From Rhodococcus sp040643435 (lineage in GTDB: Bacteria > Actinomycetota > Actinomycetes > Mycobacteriales > Mycobacteriaceae), in contig NZ_JBEYUH010000009.1 of the NCBI RefSeq assembly GCF_040643435.1, positions 1 through 64,000 on the forward strand: DNA of 64,000 bases, read 5' to 3'. The notes under the pieces were generated by a model, which was not told the DNA's origin, ran no database searches, and worked only from the letters and a program-made list of their open reading frames with translations. Made by a program: the position numbers and the translations under genes. Shown here piece after piece: positions 37,923 through 46,316 of this stretch. Numbering within the stretch: position 1 is the first letter of the stretch; each line of letters begins with the position of its first letter.

Positions 37923-38456
37923 GTGGCGGTCGTCGATGAAGCACTGAGCAGAGTTCCCCAGCCGTTCCGGGGGCTGCTGCTCCGGAATCGCGAACTGATC
38001 AAATTCGCCATCGTCGGCGGCACGACCTTCGTCATCGACTCCGTGATCTTCTACACGCTCAAGCTCTCGGTTCTGTCCGAGAAGCCGGTGACAGCCAAGA
38101 TCATCGCGGGTGTGATCGCAGTGATCTGCTCGTACATCCTCAACCGCGAGTGGTCGTTCCGTAACCGCGGTGGCCGCGAACGTGCCCACGAGGCCTTCCT
38201 GTTCTTCTTCATCAGCGGCATCGGCGTGGTGCTCTCGTTCATCCCGCTCTGGATTTCGAGCTATGTATTCGATCTACGGGTGCCCGAGGTCAGCCTCGCG
38301 ACAGAGAACATCGCCGACTTCGTCAGCGCGTACATCATCGGCAATCTGCTGCAGATGTTCTTCCGCTTCTACACCTTCCGGAGGTACGTCTTCCCGGAGG
38401 AGATGGCCCCGGAGCCGCCCGTCGACGGGCCGAGAGAACGTCTCGACCGCTCCTGA
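37923..38456 (+). CDS. GtrA family membrane protein
   Basis: About 177 residues with four predicted membrane helices (for example LIKFAIVGGTTFVIDSVIFY and FFFISGIGVVLSF). GtrA-like proteins help move or modify polyprenyl-linked sugars for wall arabinogalactan or O-antigen glucosylation; the exact step here is unknown. The position matches Rv3277. GTG 37923 is favoured by the TACACT hexamer. An in-frame ATG at 37872 would add 17 residues without better support. Confidence 0.85.
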   Translation: MAVVDEALSRVPQPFRGLLLRNRELIKFAIVGGTTFVIDSVIFYTLKLSVLSEKPVTAKIIAGVIAVICSYILNREWSFRNRGGRERAHEAFLFFFISGIGVVLSFIPLWISSYVFDLRVPEVSLATENIADFVSAYIIGNLLQMFFRFYTFRRYVFPEEMAPEPPVDGPRERLDRS

Positions 38457-38465
38457 TCCCGGGGT

Positions 38466-39764
38466 CTATCGCGGCTCGCGCGCGGGATGCACGTCCCGGT
38501 CGCGCGGCGCGGCAAGAAACAGCGCGAACAGCGCGGGCCGGCGGCGCTGCAGTTCGAGCCGGCCGCCGTCTGCTTCCGCCAAGGCGCGGGCCAAGGCCAA
38601 TCCCACCCCGGTCGAACCGCCTCCGGAGAAGCCCCGGTCGAAGATGTACGGAGCGAGCTCGTCGCTGACCCCTACTCCCTCGTCGGCAACCTCGACGCAC
38701 ACCGTGACGTCACCGCGCGTGGCCACCTGCCGCACGGACACCGTGCACGTGCCCCCGCCGTGAACGAGTGCATTGTCGACCAGCACGGCGACGGCCTCCC
38801 GCAGCCGCGAGCCGGTGACCGCCGACTTCAACGACGGATCGCCGCGCAGCACCAGTTCCCGTCCGGCCTCCTCGTAGGGTCCGCGCCAGTCGGCGATCAC
38901 CCCGGTGAGTTCGCCGACCACCGACATCTCGGTGCGCTGGTCTGCGCTGCTGTCCCGGGACTGCCGTACGAGTCCTTCGATCGCGGTGGTGAGGCGGTCC
39001 ACCTGCGCCATGGCGGCTTCGGCCTCCTCCACGACGGCCGGATCCTCGTGGGTGGACAGCTCGTCGAGACGGAGCCGGATCGCCGTCATCCTCGAGCGGA
39101 GCTGATGCGACACGTCGCCGACCAGCGCGTGCTCACGCTGCAGACGGTGCGAGATCTCGACGGCGGCAGCGTCCAGCACGTCCGACACCCGATCGAGTTC
39201 GGGAATCCCGTGTCTACGGGCGACGGGGCGGAAGTCCCCTTCCGCCAGCCTTGCCGCACGGCTCGCCACGTCGCGTAGCGGGTCGGCGAGCCGCCGGGCG
39301 GTCGCCACCGCGACCAGCGCACCGGCCGCGACGGAGAGCAGAACGAGAAGGCTCACTGCGGCGAGCACCTGTTGCTGCAGTGTGCGCATACTGTCCGACG
39401 GCACCTCGATCATCAGCGAACCCGACGTCCCCATCGACAGCGACTCGACGATCGAGGGACCGAGCACCGGCGTGCCGATGTCGAGGCGGGCCGCGACATT
39501 CTCGGGTGTCGGATACACCACCACGGCCCGTCCGTCGCTCGGGACGAGTAGTCGCAGCGAACTCGTGTCGAGTCCCCCGACCACGAAACCATCGGTCCCT
39601 TCCTGCGCGATGATCTCGTCGGCCATCCGTTCGAGCCGGATCTGCAGGTCTCGACGGGCGGTGTCCTCTACGAACAGGAAGGCCGTGTAGGCGAGCGGGA
39701 TGCCGAGCAACAACGCCACGAGCAGCACGGTCGCCAGGACGGCGTTGAGGATTCGGCTGCGCAC
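38466..39764 (-). CDS. Sensor histidine kinase
   Basis: About 432 residues. A membrane helix near the N-terminus (LATVLLVALLLGIPLAYTAF) and a second near residues 135-160 enclose a sensor domain. HAMP (RRLADPLRDVASRAARLAEG), the H-box GDVSHQLRSRMTAIRL and an ATPase domain (VDNALVHGGG, DEGVGVSDEL, GVGLALARALAEADGG) follow. It pairs with the response regulator 10 bases upstream. I cannot assign it to a named system; mycobacterial synteny lacks a kinase at this site. The stop lies 9 bases from the convergent gtrA gene. Confidence 0.9.
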   Translation of the reverse strand: MRSRILNAVLATVLLVALLLGIPLAYTAFLFVEDTARRDLQIRLERMADEIIAQEGTDGFVVGGLDTSSLRLLVPSDGRAVVVYPTPENVAARLDIGTPVLGPSIVESLSMGTSGSLMIEVPSDSMRTLQQQVLAAVSLLVLLSVAAGALVAVATARRLADPLRDVASRAARLAEGDFRPVARRHGIPELDRVSDVLDAAAVEISHRLQREHALVGDVSHQLRSRMTAIRLRLDELSTHEDPAVVEEAEAAMAQVDRLTTAIEGLVRQSRDSSADQRTEMSVVGELTGVIADWRGPYEEAGRELVLRGDPSLKSAVTGSRLREAVAVLVDNALVHGGGTCTVSVRQVATRGDVTVCVEVADEGVGVSDELAPYIFDRGFSGGGSTGVGLALARALAEADGGRLELQRRRPALFALFLAAPRDRDVHPAREPR

Positions 39765-39774
39765 GCCGGAGACG

Positions 39775-40458
39775 CTAGTCGGTGTTGAACCGGAAACCGA
39801 CACCGCGCACCGTCGCGATGCGACGCTCCCCGGCCGGTCCCTCGTCGCCGATCTTGCGGCGCAACCACGACATGTGCATGTCCAGGGTCTTCGAACCGCG
39901 CAGGTCGGCGTCGCCCCACACTTCCTCGAGGATCGCATCACGGGAGACGACCTGACCCGCATGCTCGAGCAGTACGCGCAGCAACTCGTATTCCTTGTTG
40001 GCCAAAGTCACCTCCGATCCGTCCACGAGAACGCGGCGCGCGGCGCGTTCGAGCCGGATACCGGCGACATCCACGATGTCGTCGTTCTCCGGTCCGCCCC
40101 GGCGGCGCAGCAGGGCTCGGACCCGCGCCATGAGTTCGGCGAGCCGGAACGGCTTGCCGACATAGTCGTCGGCACCGGCATCGAGACCGACGACGAAGTC
40201 CACCTCGTCGGTACGAGCGGTGAGCATGAGCACGGCCAGATCGGATCGGCTCGCGCGGATCTGGCGACACACCTCGAGCCCGTCCATGCCGGGAAGCCCG
40301 AGATCGAGGATGAGCAGTTCGAACTTGCCCGACAGCCCCTGCTCGAGGGCGTCCGGTCCGTTGTCCGCGACCGTCACGTCGTAACCCTCGCGTCCCAGCG
40401 CGCGGGACAGCGGTGCAGCGATTGCGTCGTCGTCTTCGGCGAGTAGAACGGCAGTCAC
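39775..40458 (-). CDS. OmpR/PhoB-family response regulator
   Basis: A 227-residue regulator. The receiver has the acidic pocket LLAEDDD, the phosphorylated Asp in LLILDLGLPGMDG, MLTAR and GKPF. The C-terminal winged helix contains VTLANKEYELLRVLLEHAGQ and ends RGVGFRFNTD. It is the partner of the following kinase. The GTG has TAGGCT exactly 6 bases upstream (40465-40470) and no ribosome site, so the mRNA is probably leaderless. Targets unknown. Confidence 0.92.
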   Translation of the reverse strand: MTAVLLAEDDDAIAAPLSRALGREGYDVTVADNGPDALEQGLSGKFELLILDLGLPGMDGLEVCRQIRASRSDLAVLMLTARTDEVDFVVGLDAGADDYVGKPFRLAELMARVRALLRRRGGPENDDIVDVAGIRLERAARRVLVDGSEVTLANKEYELLRVLLEHAGQVVSRDAILEEVWGDADLRGSKTLDMHMSWLRRKIGDEGPAGERRIATVRGVGFRFNTD

Positions 40459-40533
40459 CAGGCCAGCCTACGGATCAGGGTGCACTTTGTCGGGATTACG
40501 AGCGCCGTCGTGTCATACCGGGCCGCTCGCGGT

Positions 40534-41097
40534 TCACCACGCCTTCCGCGGATCGTGCTCGTGTCCTGGATACCGGCTGGTGTGCCGGTCGTCGGGTCGG
40601 GCGTCGCGGGCATCGAAGGCCTGCCGGTAGAGCAGAGCGTGCACCTGCTGGACCTCGGGAATGTCGTCGAATTCGATGGGGTCGTCGGCCGCCGAGACGA
40701 CGACGAGCGTGCCGCTCCGCAGCATGCGGTCGAGGAGACCGTGCCGGAACTGGACGTTGCTGATCCTGCCCATCGGGATGTCGATACCGCTGTGGGTGAG
40801 CACGCCCGTACGGACGAGGACGCGCCGGTCGGTGACGATGAAGTGCGTGGTGAGCCAGCCGACGAAGCGCGGAACGCACCGCCATCCGACGATCCCGAGC
40901 CACGCGGCGGCCACAGCGAAGCCGCAGACCGTGGCGGCCGCACCGTCGAGCCGGGCCTGGGTCACACCGAGCAGGAAGCCCGCGAACATGGTCGACACGA
41001 GGAACGTCACCGTCGGCATCACCAGCGCCTTCCAGTGCGGATGCCGATGCAGCAGCAACTCTTCCTCGGGTGCGAGGGCGTCCTCCGGGTATGCCAT
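40534..41097 (-). CDS. PH-domain membrane protein (Rv3278c-like)
   Basis: About 187 residues. Two hydrophobic helices in the first third (MPTVTFLVSTMFAGFLLGV and VCGFAVAAAWLGIVGW) precede a bacterial PH-like domain (HFIVTDRRVLVRTGVLTHSGIDIPMGRISNVQF, by position about 85-117). The C-terminal tail is charged. Function unknown. It lies between birA and the two-component genes; the birA neighbour is conserved in mycobacteria. Confidence 0.85.
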   Translation of the reverse strand: MAYPEDALAPEEELLLHRHPHWKALVMPTVTFLVSTMFAGFLLGVTQARLDGAAATVCGFAVAAAWLGIVGWRCVPRFVGWLTTHFIVTDRRVLVRTGVLTHSGIDIPMGRISNVQFRHGLLDRMLRSGTLVVVSAADDPIEFDDIPEVQQVHALLYRQAFDARDARPDDRHTSRYPGHEHDPRKAW

Positions 41098-41151
41098 ACC
41101 GCCAACGATGGCATACGCCGGTGCAGCACTTGCACGACCGGTGGGCGCCTT

Positions 41152-41997
41152 TCAGGCCGGGCGCAGATGTGTGATGTCGCCTGCCGCTACCGCCACCGCG
41201 TCTCCCCCGTCGTCGGGGCGGATCACGATCCTTCCCTGGTCGTCGACGTCGGTCGCGATGCCGTGGAGTTCGGTGTCGCCGGGCAGGATCGCCCGGACGT
41301 GCTGCCCGACGGTGCTGCACCGTTCGCGATACGCCGAGGCCGCAGCGGAGGTGTCCCATCCTGCACGGGCCCACGCCCGGATCCGCTCGCCGAGCTCGGC
41401 CAGCAGGGTCTGCGCGAGCAGGGTGCGATCGAGTTCGGCTGCGCCCTCGAGCAGCAGCGACGTCGCGGTGGGAACGGGTAGCTCGTCGCGTTCGAGGGTG
41501 ACGTTGATTCCGATGCCGGCGACCACTGTGGGGACGGGCGCGGTGGCAGCGACCTCGACGAGAATCCCGGCGAGCTTGCGTCCGTCGACGAGCACGTCGT
41601 TCGGCCATTTCAGTTGTGCCGCAACGCCCGAGACCGACCGCACGGCATCGACCGTCGCGATCCCGCACAGCAACGGGAGCCAGCCGAGATTCTGCAGGGG
41701 ACATTCGGGCAGGCGCAGCAGGACCGACACGATGACCTGGGCACCGGGCACACCGTTCCAGCTGCGCGAGTGCCTGCCACGGCCACCGTGCTGAAACTCT
41801 GCGAGCAGAACACGGCGGTCGTCACCGGTCGCGGCGACGGCAAGCAGATCGGCGTTGGTCGAGGCCGTCTCGGGAACGACGTCGAGACGGGTGTAGAAGC
41901 CCTCCCGATCGGCACCTACGAGAGCACTGCGCAGCGCCGGCTCGTCGAGCGGTGTGCGGAGGGTGAAAACGTCGTTCGTGGGCCGGTCGGATGCCAT
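41152..41997 (-). CDS. birA: Biotin-[acetyl-CoA-carboxylase] ligase
   Basis: About 281 residues. It activates biotin with ATP and attaches it to the BCCP lysine, here probably that of AccA3 (48295-50085). Key segments are ETASTNADL, the biotinyl-AMP loop HGGRGRHSRSW, LKWPNDVLVDGRKLAGIL and GIGINV. There is no N-terminal DNA-binding domain, so it is not a BirA-type repressor. ATG 41997 has TAGGCT exactly 6 bases upstream; a GTG two codons earlier is less likely. An 18-bp palindrome overlaps its -35 region. Confidence 0.94.
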   Translation of the reverse strand: MASDRPTNDVFTLRTPLDEPALRSALVGADREGFYTRLDVVPETASTNADLLAVAATGDDRRVLLAEFQHGGRGRHSRSWNGVPGAQVIVSVLLRLPECPLQNLGWLPLLCGIATVDAVRSVSGVAAQLKWPNDVLVDGRKLAGILVEVAATAPVPTVVAGIGINVTLERDELPVPTATSLLLEGAAELDRTLLAQTLLAELGERIRAWARAGWDTSAAASAYRERCSTVGQHVRAILPGDTELHGIATDVDDQGRIVIRPDDGGDAVAVAAGDITHLRPA

Positions 41998-42024
41998 GTA
42001 CACAGCCTAAAGTGGACCTTCACA

Positions 42025-42042
42025 ACCTACCCGCGGGTAGGT
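42025..42042. promoter_or_regulatory. 18-bp perfect palindrome between birA and accD5
   Basis: The sequence acctacccgcgggtaggt is self-complementary. It lies about 15 bases upstream of birA's TAGGCT box, over its -35 region, and about 58 bases upstream of the TAAGCT hexamer of accD5. It has the shape of a dimeric repressor site and shares AACCTAC with the desaturase operators. The regulator is unknown. Confidence 0.5.
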
Positions 42043-42113
42043 CGGGTTCGATCGTCTACTCTTCGGGACCTCGATGCAGCAGCCTTGTATGACGATCGCT
42101 AAGCTGACTGGCC

Positions 42114-43754
42114 ATGACCACTGTCCAGGAGCCGTCCGCGCCCGAGGCGGCGAGTACGCCCGATATCCACACCACCGCCGGTAAGCTGGCCGACCTGCGC
42201 AACCGTCAGGCCCAGGCTCAGGTCCCGGTCGGTGAGGCCGCAGTCGAAAAGGTCCACGCCAAGGGCAAGCTGACCGCTCGCGAACGCATCCACGCGCTCC
42301 TCGACGAGGGTTCGTTCGTCGAACTCGACGCCCTCGCGCGCCACCGGAGCACCAACTTCGGTCTGGCAGACAACCGGCCGCTCGGCGACGGCGTCGTCAC
42401 CGGCTACGGCACGATCGACGGCCGCGACGTGTGTGTCTTCTCGCAGGACGCGACCGTCTTCGGCGGCAGCCTCGGCGAGGTCTACGGCGAGAAGATCGTC
42501 AAGGTCATGGATCTCGCACTCAAGACCGGTCGCCCCCTCATCGGCATCAACGAGGGTGCCGGCGCACGCATCCAGGAGGGTGTCGTCTCGCTCGGCCTCT
42601 ACGGTGAGATCTTCCATCGCAACGTGCAGGCATCGGGCGTCATCCCGCAGATCTCGCTCATTATGGGCCCTGCGGCGGGCGGCCACGTCTACTCCCCCGC
42701 TCTCACCGACTTCGTCGTGATGGTCGACCAGACCAGCCAGATGTTCGTCACCGGACCCGACGTCATCAAGACCGTCACCGGCGAAGACGTCACGATGGAG
42801 GATCTCGGCGGCGCCCACACCCACATGGTCAAGTCGGGTGTCGCACACTACGTCGCCGACGGCGAGCAGGACGCCCTGGACTACGTCAAGGATCTGCTCT
42901 CCTACCTGCCGAGCAACAACCAGGCCGCCGCGCCGCGCCTCGCGCCGAGCGACCCGATCGTCGGTTCGATCGAGGACTCCCTCACCGCGGAGGACATCGA
43001 GCTCGACACGATCATCCCGGATTCGCCGAACCAGCCGTACGACATGCACGAGGTCATCCGGCGCCTGCTCGACGACGACGAATTCCTCGAGGTGCAGGCC
43101 GAGCGCGCGAAGAACATCATCGTCGGCTTCGGACGCGTCGACGGCCGTAGCGTCGGCATCGTCGCCAACCAGCCGACCCAGTTCGCCGGCTGCCTCGACA
43201 TCGACGCCTCCGAGAAGGCCGCTCGCTTCGTCCGCACCTGTGACGCCTTCAACGTGCCGATCATCACGCTCGTCGACGTGCCCGGCTTCCTTCCCGGCAC
43301 CGAGCAGGAGTACAACGGCATCATCCGCCGCGGCGCGAAGCTCCTCTACGCCTACGGCGAGGCGACGGTCGGCAAGATCACCGTCATCACCCGCAAGGCC
43401 TACGGCGGCGCATACGACGTGATGGGTTCCAAGCACATGGGTGCCGACGTCAATCTCGCGTGGCCGACCGCGCAGATCGCCGTCATGGGTGCCTCCGGCG
43501 CCGTCGGATTCGTCTACCGCAAGCGCCTGCTCGAAGCAGCCAAGAACGGTGAGGATGTCGACGCGCTGCGCCTCGAACTGCAGAACGAGTACGAGGACAC
43601 GCTCGTGAACCCGTACATCGCCGCCGAGCGCGGATACGTCGACGCGGTGATCCCGCCGTCGCACACGCGTGGCCAGATCGTCTCCGCGCTGCGCCTGCTC
43701 GAGCGGAAGATGGTTTCGCTCCCGCCGAAGAAGCATGGAAACATTCCGCTGTGA
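42114..43754 (+). CDS. accD5: Acyl-CoA (propionyl-CoA) carboxylase beta subunit AccD5
   Basis: A 546-residue carboxyltransferase. With AccA3 and AccE it carboxylates propionyl- and acetyl-CoA, giving methylmalonyl- and malonyl-CoA for fatty and mycolic acids. Acyl-CoA binding is seen in GINEGAGARIQEGV, biotin binding in the C-terminal half (ITLVDVPGFLPGTEQE, AYGGAYDVMGSKHMG). Start ATG 42114 has TAAGCT 8 bases upstream and no ribosome site. The length fits AccD5/PccB. It is divergent from birA. Confidence 0.95.
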   Translation: MTTVQEPSAPEAASTPDIHTTAGKLADLRNRQAQAQVPVGEAAVEKVHAKGKLTARERIHALLDEGSFVELDALARHRSTNFGLADNRPLGDGVVTGYGTIDGRDVCVFSQDATVFGGSLGEVYGEKIVKVMDLALKTGRPLIGINEGAGARIQEGVVSLGLYGEIFHRNVQASGVIPQISLIMGPAAGGHVYSPALTDFVVMVDQTSQMFVTGPDVIKTVTGEDVTMEDLGGAHTHMVKSGVAHYVADGEQDALDYVKDLLSYLPSNNQAAAPRLAPSDPIVGSIEDSLTAEDIELDTIIPDSPNQPYDMHEVIRRLLDDDEFLEVQAERAKNIIVGFGRVDGRSVGIVANQPTQFAGCLDIDASEKAARFVRTCDAFNVPIITLVDVPGFLPGTEQEYNGIIRRGAKLLYAYGEATVGKITVITRKAYGGAYDVMGSKHMGADVNLAWPTAQIAVMGASGAVGFVYRKRLLEAAKNGEDVDALRLELQNEYEDTLVNPYIAAERGYVDAVIPPSHTRGQIVSALRLLERKMVSLPPKKHGNIPL

Positions 43755-43776
43755 TGTTCGGTGATGCGCCCGGACT

Positions 43777-43805
43777 GTGGCCCGCCGGTGAATCCGGCGG
43801 GCCAC
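43777..43805 (+). terminator. Hairpin after accD5
   Basis: The perfect 12-bp arms 43777-43788 and 43794-43805 with a TGAAT loop begin 22 bases after the accD5 stop. No U-tract follows. A second inverted repeat (43866-43873 with 43878-43885) lies further on. The pair may partly terminate or set the ratio of accD5 to accE mRNA. Confidence 0.55.
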
Positions 43806-43909
43806 GTCCCGGGTCGCGTCGCGACCGACGGTCCGGTCCCGCATCACGACCGGCAACACGGCGTAGCACGTCGCCGACGACGTGCGATGAACCCGAGAGA
43901 GGGATCGAC

Positions 43910-43972
43910 ATGACAGCGACCCGGTGGGCATACGGTGCCCGTGTGGACGCGTACCCGGGGGGTGCCCTGTGA
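43910..43972 (+). CDS. Putative 20-residue leader peptide upstream of accE
   Basis: An ATG with a good GAGAGGG site opens a 20-codon frame (begins MTATRWAYG, ends PGGAL). Its TGA overlaps the GTG of accE in a GTGA. This layout suggests translational coupling of accE to a short upstream ORF. The peptide resembles nothing I know and may have no function beyond being translated. The frame is open further upstream, but no better start is seen. Confidence 0.45.
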   Translation: MTATRWAYGARVDAYPGGAL

Positions 43973-44295
43973 CAGCGACGGCGGAGGACAAGATCATCAG
44001 CGAGCTCGAGGCCGACGAGCAGTCGCCCGACGTCGAGGTTTCGGCCGTCGACGGAGCCACCGAGCCCGCCACGGATGCCCCTGCGGTCGCCGAGACCGCA
44101 GCCGCCATCCGCATCGTCAAGGGCAATCCCACCGACGAAGAGCTCGGGGCTCTCGTCACCGTTCTCGTCGCGGCCGCCGCGTCGGCGGGCGAGGACGAAG
44201 GCGACACCCGGCCGCCGGAGACCTGGGGTGATCCGGCGAGGATGCACCGGCAGTGGGCGCCCTTCTCGCCGTATTCGTATCCGAACCGCGGCTGA
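43969..44295 (+). CDS. accE5: Acyl-CoA carboxylase epsilon subunit
   Basis: A 108-residue protein. The acidic, low-complexity first half and the conserved core IRIVKGNPTDEELGALVTVL, ending with a WAPFSPYSYPNRG-like tail, are typical of actinobacterial epsilon subunits. They bridge AccA3 and AccD5 and raise activity. The GTG overlaps the small ORF stop; GGGGGGTG just upstream could also serve as its own ribosome site. It is followed by maf after one base. Confidence 0.9.
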   Translation: MTATAEDKIISELEADEQSPDVEVSAVDGATEPATDAPAVAETAAAIRIVKGNPTDEELGALVTVLVAAAASAGEDEGDTRPPETWGDPARMHRQWAPFSPYSYPNRG

Positions 44296-44296
44296 C

Positions 44297-44959
44297 ATGC
44301 CTCGTCTCGTACTCGCCTCGGCCTCACCCGCCCGCCTCGCGGTCCTCCACGAGGCGGGCGTGAAGCCGCTGGTACAGGTGTCGAATGTGGACGAGGACGC
44401 GGTCATCGCGTCCCTTGCTCCGGGCACCCCTCCGGCGGAGGTCGTCACCGAACTCGCCCGCGCGAAGGCCGAGGACGTCCTGCCCGTTCTGCGGGAGCAG
44501 GGCCTGCGCGACGCGATCGTCATCGGATGCGATTCGATGCTTCTGATCGACGGCGTCCTGCAGGGCAAGCCGGGCACCGTCGAGGCCGCCCGGGAGCGCT
44601 GGCGGTCGATGGCCGGGCGCAGCGGCGAACTGCTCACGGGTCACGCGGTGATCTGTGTCCGGAATGACGAGGTGGTCTCGAAGGCAGCCGCCCACAGCGG
44701 CACCGTCGTGCATTTCGGCACTCCCACGGACGAGGAACTCGAGGCCTATCTCGACAGCGGTGAGCCCCTCGAGGTAGCGGGAGCCTTCACCCTCGACGGT
44801 CACGGCGGCTGGTTCGTCGAGGGCATCGAGGGCGATCCGTCGTCGGTCATCGGCATCGGACTCCCCCTCGTGCGGCGCCTGCTCGCCGAGGTCGGCGTCT
44901 CCGTGGCGCGGTTGTGGGCCGAGAACGCCGCTATTCCCGTGGAGATGCTGGAGAACTAG
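44297..44959 (+). CDS. maf: Maf family nucleotide pyrophosphatase
   Basis: A 220-residue Maf/HAM1-like NTP pyrophosphatase that removes non-canonical or modified nucleotides. MPRLVLASASPARLAVL is the N-terminal phosphate-binding signature (usually SxSPRR). The catalytic acidic site is VIGCDSMLLIDG, followed by GKPG and GDPSSVIGIGLPLV. It starts 1 base after accE and overlaps the convergent globin gene by 4 bases. Confidence 0.93.
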   Translation: MPRLVLASASPARLAVLHEAGVKPLVQVSNVDEDAVIASLAPGTPPAEVVTELARAKAEDVLPVLREQGLRDAIVIGCDSMLLIDGVLQGKPGTVEAARERWRSMAGRSGELLTGHAVICVRNDEVVSKAAAHSGTVVHFGTPTDEELEAYLDSGEPLEVAGAFTLDGHGGWFVEGIEGDPSSVIGIGLPLVRRLLAEVGVSVARLWAENAAIPVEMLEN

Positions 44960-45360
44960 CAGTACAGGGACTTCTGCAACGACGTCGCCATCGCCTCGGC
45001 CTTGGTCTTCGCGCGGTCCGCATCCACCCCGTGGAACGATTCGTCCACGGTCTCGCACCACAACTGCAACCACCTTGCGATACGGGCCGGGGTGAGTCCG
45101 TGGTGCCCGTGGAGCGCGCGATGCACCGGCACGAACGCGCCGCGGTATCGGGTGGTGCGAAAGAGTATCTGCTCCCAGAAGTCGCCGACGACCACCAGGT
45201 GGTCGTCGAGTCCGACGACGGAGAGAACCTCGAACACCGGTGCGAGCACGGGGTCGCGGAGCGCGCGTTCGTAGAAGCGCCGAACCAGCAGGTCGATGTC
45301 CTCCCGCGTTGCGAGTTCGACGCGGGCGGGACGGTCGCGTGCGGTCTTGCTGCGGGTCAC
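44956..45360 (-). CDS. Truncated hemoglobin (group III type)
   Basis: A 134-residue globin with helices B to H only. FYERALRDPVLAPVFE is the B/C region, DFWEQILFRTTRYRG helix E, and VHRALHG carries the likely proximal histidine. WLQLWCETVDESFHG is the family's G-helix. By family it binds O2 or NO; its role here is unknown. It lies alone on the minus strand between maf and sseA, and TACCGT 8 bases upstream of the GTG may be its promoter. Confidence 0.87.
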   Translation of the reverse strand: MTRSKTARDRPARVELATREDIDLLVRRFYERALRDPVLAPVFEVLSVVGLDDHLVVVGDFWEQILFRTTRYRGAFVPVHRALHGHHGLTPARIARWLQLWCETVDESFHGVDADRAKTKAEAMATSLQKSLYC

Positions 45361-45422
45361 GTCCGGTGACGGTACCGCCTAGAATCGACGTCGCACCTGC
45401 CACCACTGCCTCAGGAGCCCAT

Positions 45423-46316
45423 GTGCCCGTCGCACCCGATAGCAACCCTTCGTTCGCCGCTTACGCGGATCCCACCCGTCTCGTCTCGACGGAGTGGCTC
45501 TCCGCACATCTCGGCCATCCCGAAGTGAAGGTCGTAGAGTCCGACGAGGACGTTCTGCTCTACGACGTGGGGCACATCCCCGGCGCGGTGAAGATCGACT
45601 GGCACCTCGATCTCAACGATCCTGTCACCCGCGACTACATCGACGGCGAGCAGTTCGCGGCCCTCATGGACCGCAAGGGCATCCGCCGCACCGACACCGT
45701 GGTCGTCTACGGCGACAAGTCCAACTGGTGGGCCGCGTACGCGATGTGGGTCTTCACCCTGTTCGGTCACGAGGACGTCCGTCTGCTCGACGGCGGACGC
45801 GACGCGTGGATCTCCGAGAATCGCGACACCACGCTCGACATCCCGTCGACCACGGTCGGCGGTTACCCGGTCGTCGAACGCAACGACACGCGGATCCGCG
45901 CCTTCAAGGACGACGTCCTCGCGCACCTCGGTAATGGACCGCTGATCGACGTGCGGTCGCCGCAGGAATACACGGGCGAGCGCACCCACATGCCCGACTA
46001 CCCCGAGGAAGGTGCCCTGCGCGGCGGTCACATCCCGACCGCGGTGTCGATCCCGTGGGCGAAGGCCGCGGCGCCGGACGGCCGCTTCCGTTCCCGCGCC
46101 GAACTCGACGAGATCTACGGCGGGATCGACAAGGATGCCGACGTGGTGGCCTACTGCCGGATCGGCGAGCGGTCGAGCCACACCTGGTTCGTTCTCACCC
46201 ACCTGCTCGGGTACTCGAACGTTCGCAACTACGACGGATCGTGGACCGAGTGGGGCAACGCCGTCCGCGTACCCATCGTCAAGGGTGACGAGCCCGGAGA
46301 AGCACCGGCCGCATGA
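45423..46316 (+). CDS. sseA: Thiosulfate sulfurtransferase (rhodanese) SseA
   Basis: About 297 residues with two rhodanese domains. The first (VKVVESDEDVLLYDVGHIPGA) is inactive. The second has the catalytic cysteine in AYCRIGERSSH, after the RSPQEYTGE segment. It transfers sulfane sulfur to acceptors. GTG 45423 has CAGGAG upstream. It overlaps the sufE-like gene by 4 bases (ATGA), as with Rv3283-Rv3284, so the two probably act together in sulfur transfer. Confidence 0.93.
   Translation: MPVAPDSNPSFAAYADPTRLVSTEWLSAHLGHPEVKVVESDEDVLLYDVGHIPGAVKIDWHLDLNDPVTRDYIDGEQFAALMDRKGIRRTDTVVVYGDKSNWWAAYAMWVFTLFGHEDVRLLDGGRDAWISENRDTTLDIPSTTVGGYPVVERNDTRIRAFKDDVLAHLGNGPLIDVRSPQEYTGERTHMPDYPEEGALRGGHIPTAVSIPWAKAAAPDGRFRSRAELDEIYGGIDKDADVVAYCRIGERSSHTWFVLTHLLGYSNVRNYDGSWTEWGNAVRVPIVKGDEPGEAPAA

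Noticed and set aside
43751..43909. Longer version of the small ORF before accE
   Set aside because: The frame is open upstream, but it runs through the accD5 hairpins with no start supported by a ribosome site.
42099..44327. A 742-codon minus-strand open frame opposite accD5 and accE
   Set aside because: It is a codon-bias shadow of accD5, with low-complexity Arg/Val/Asp-rich sequence and no ribosome site.
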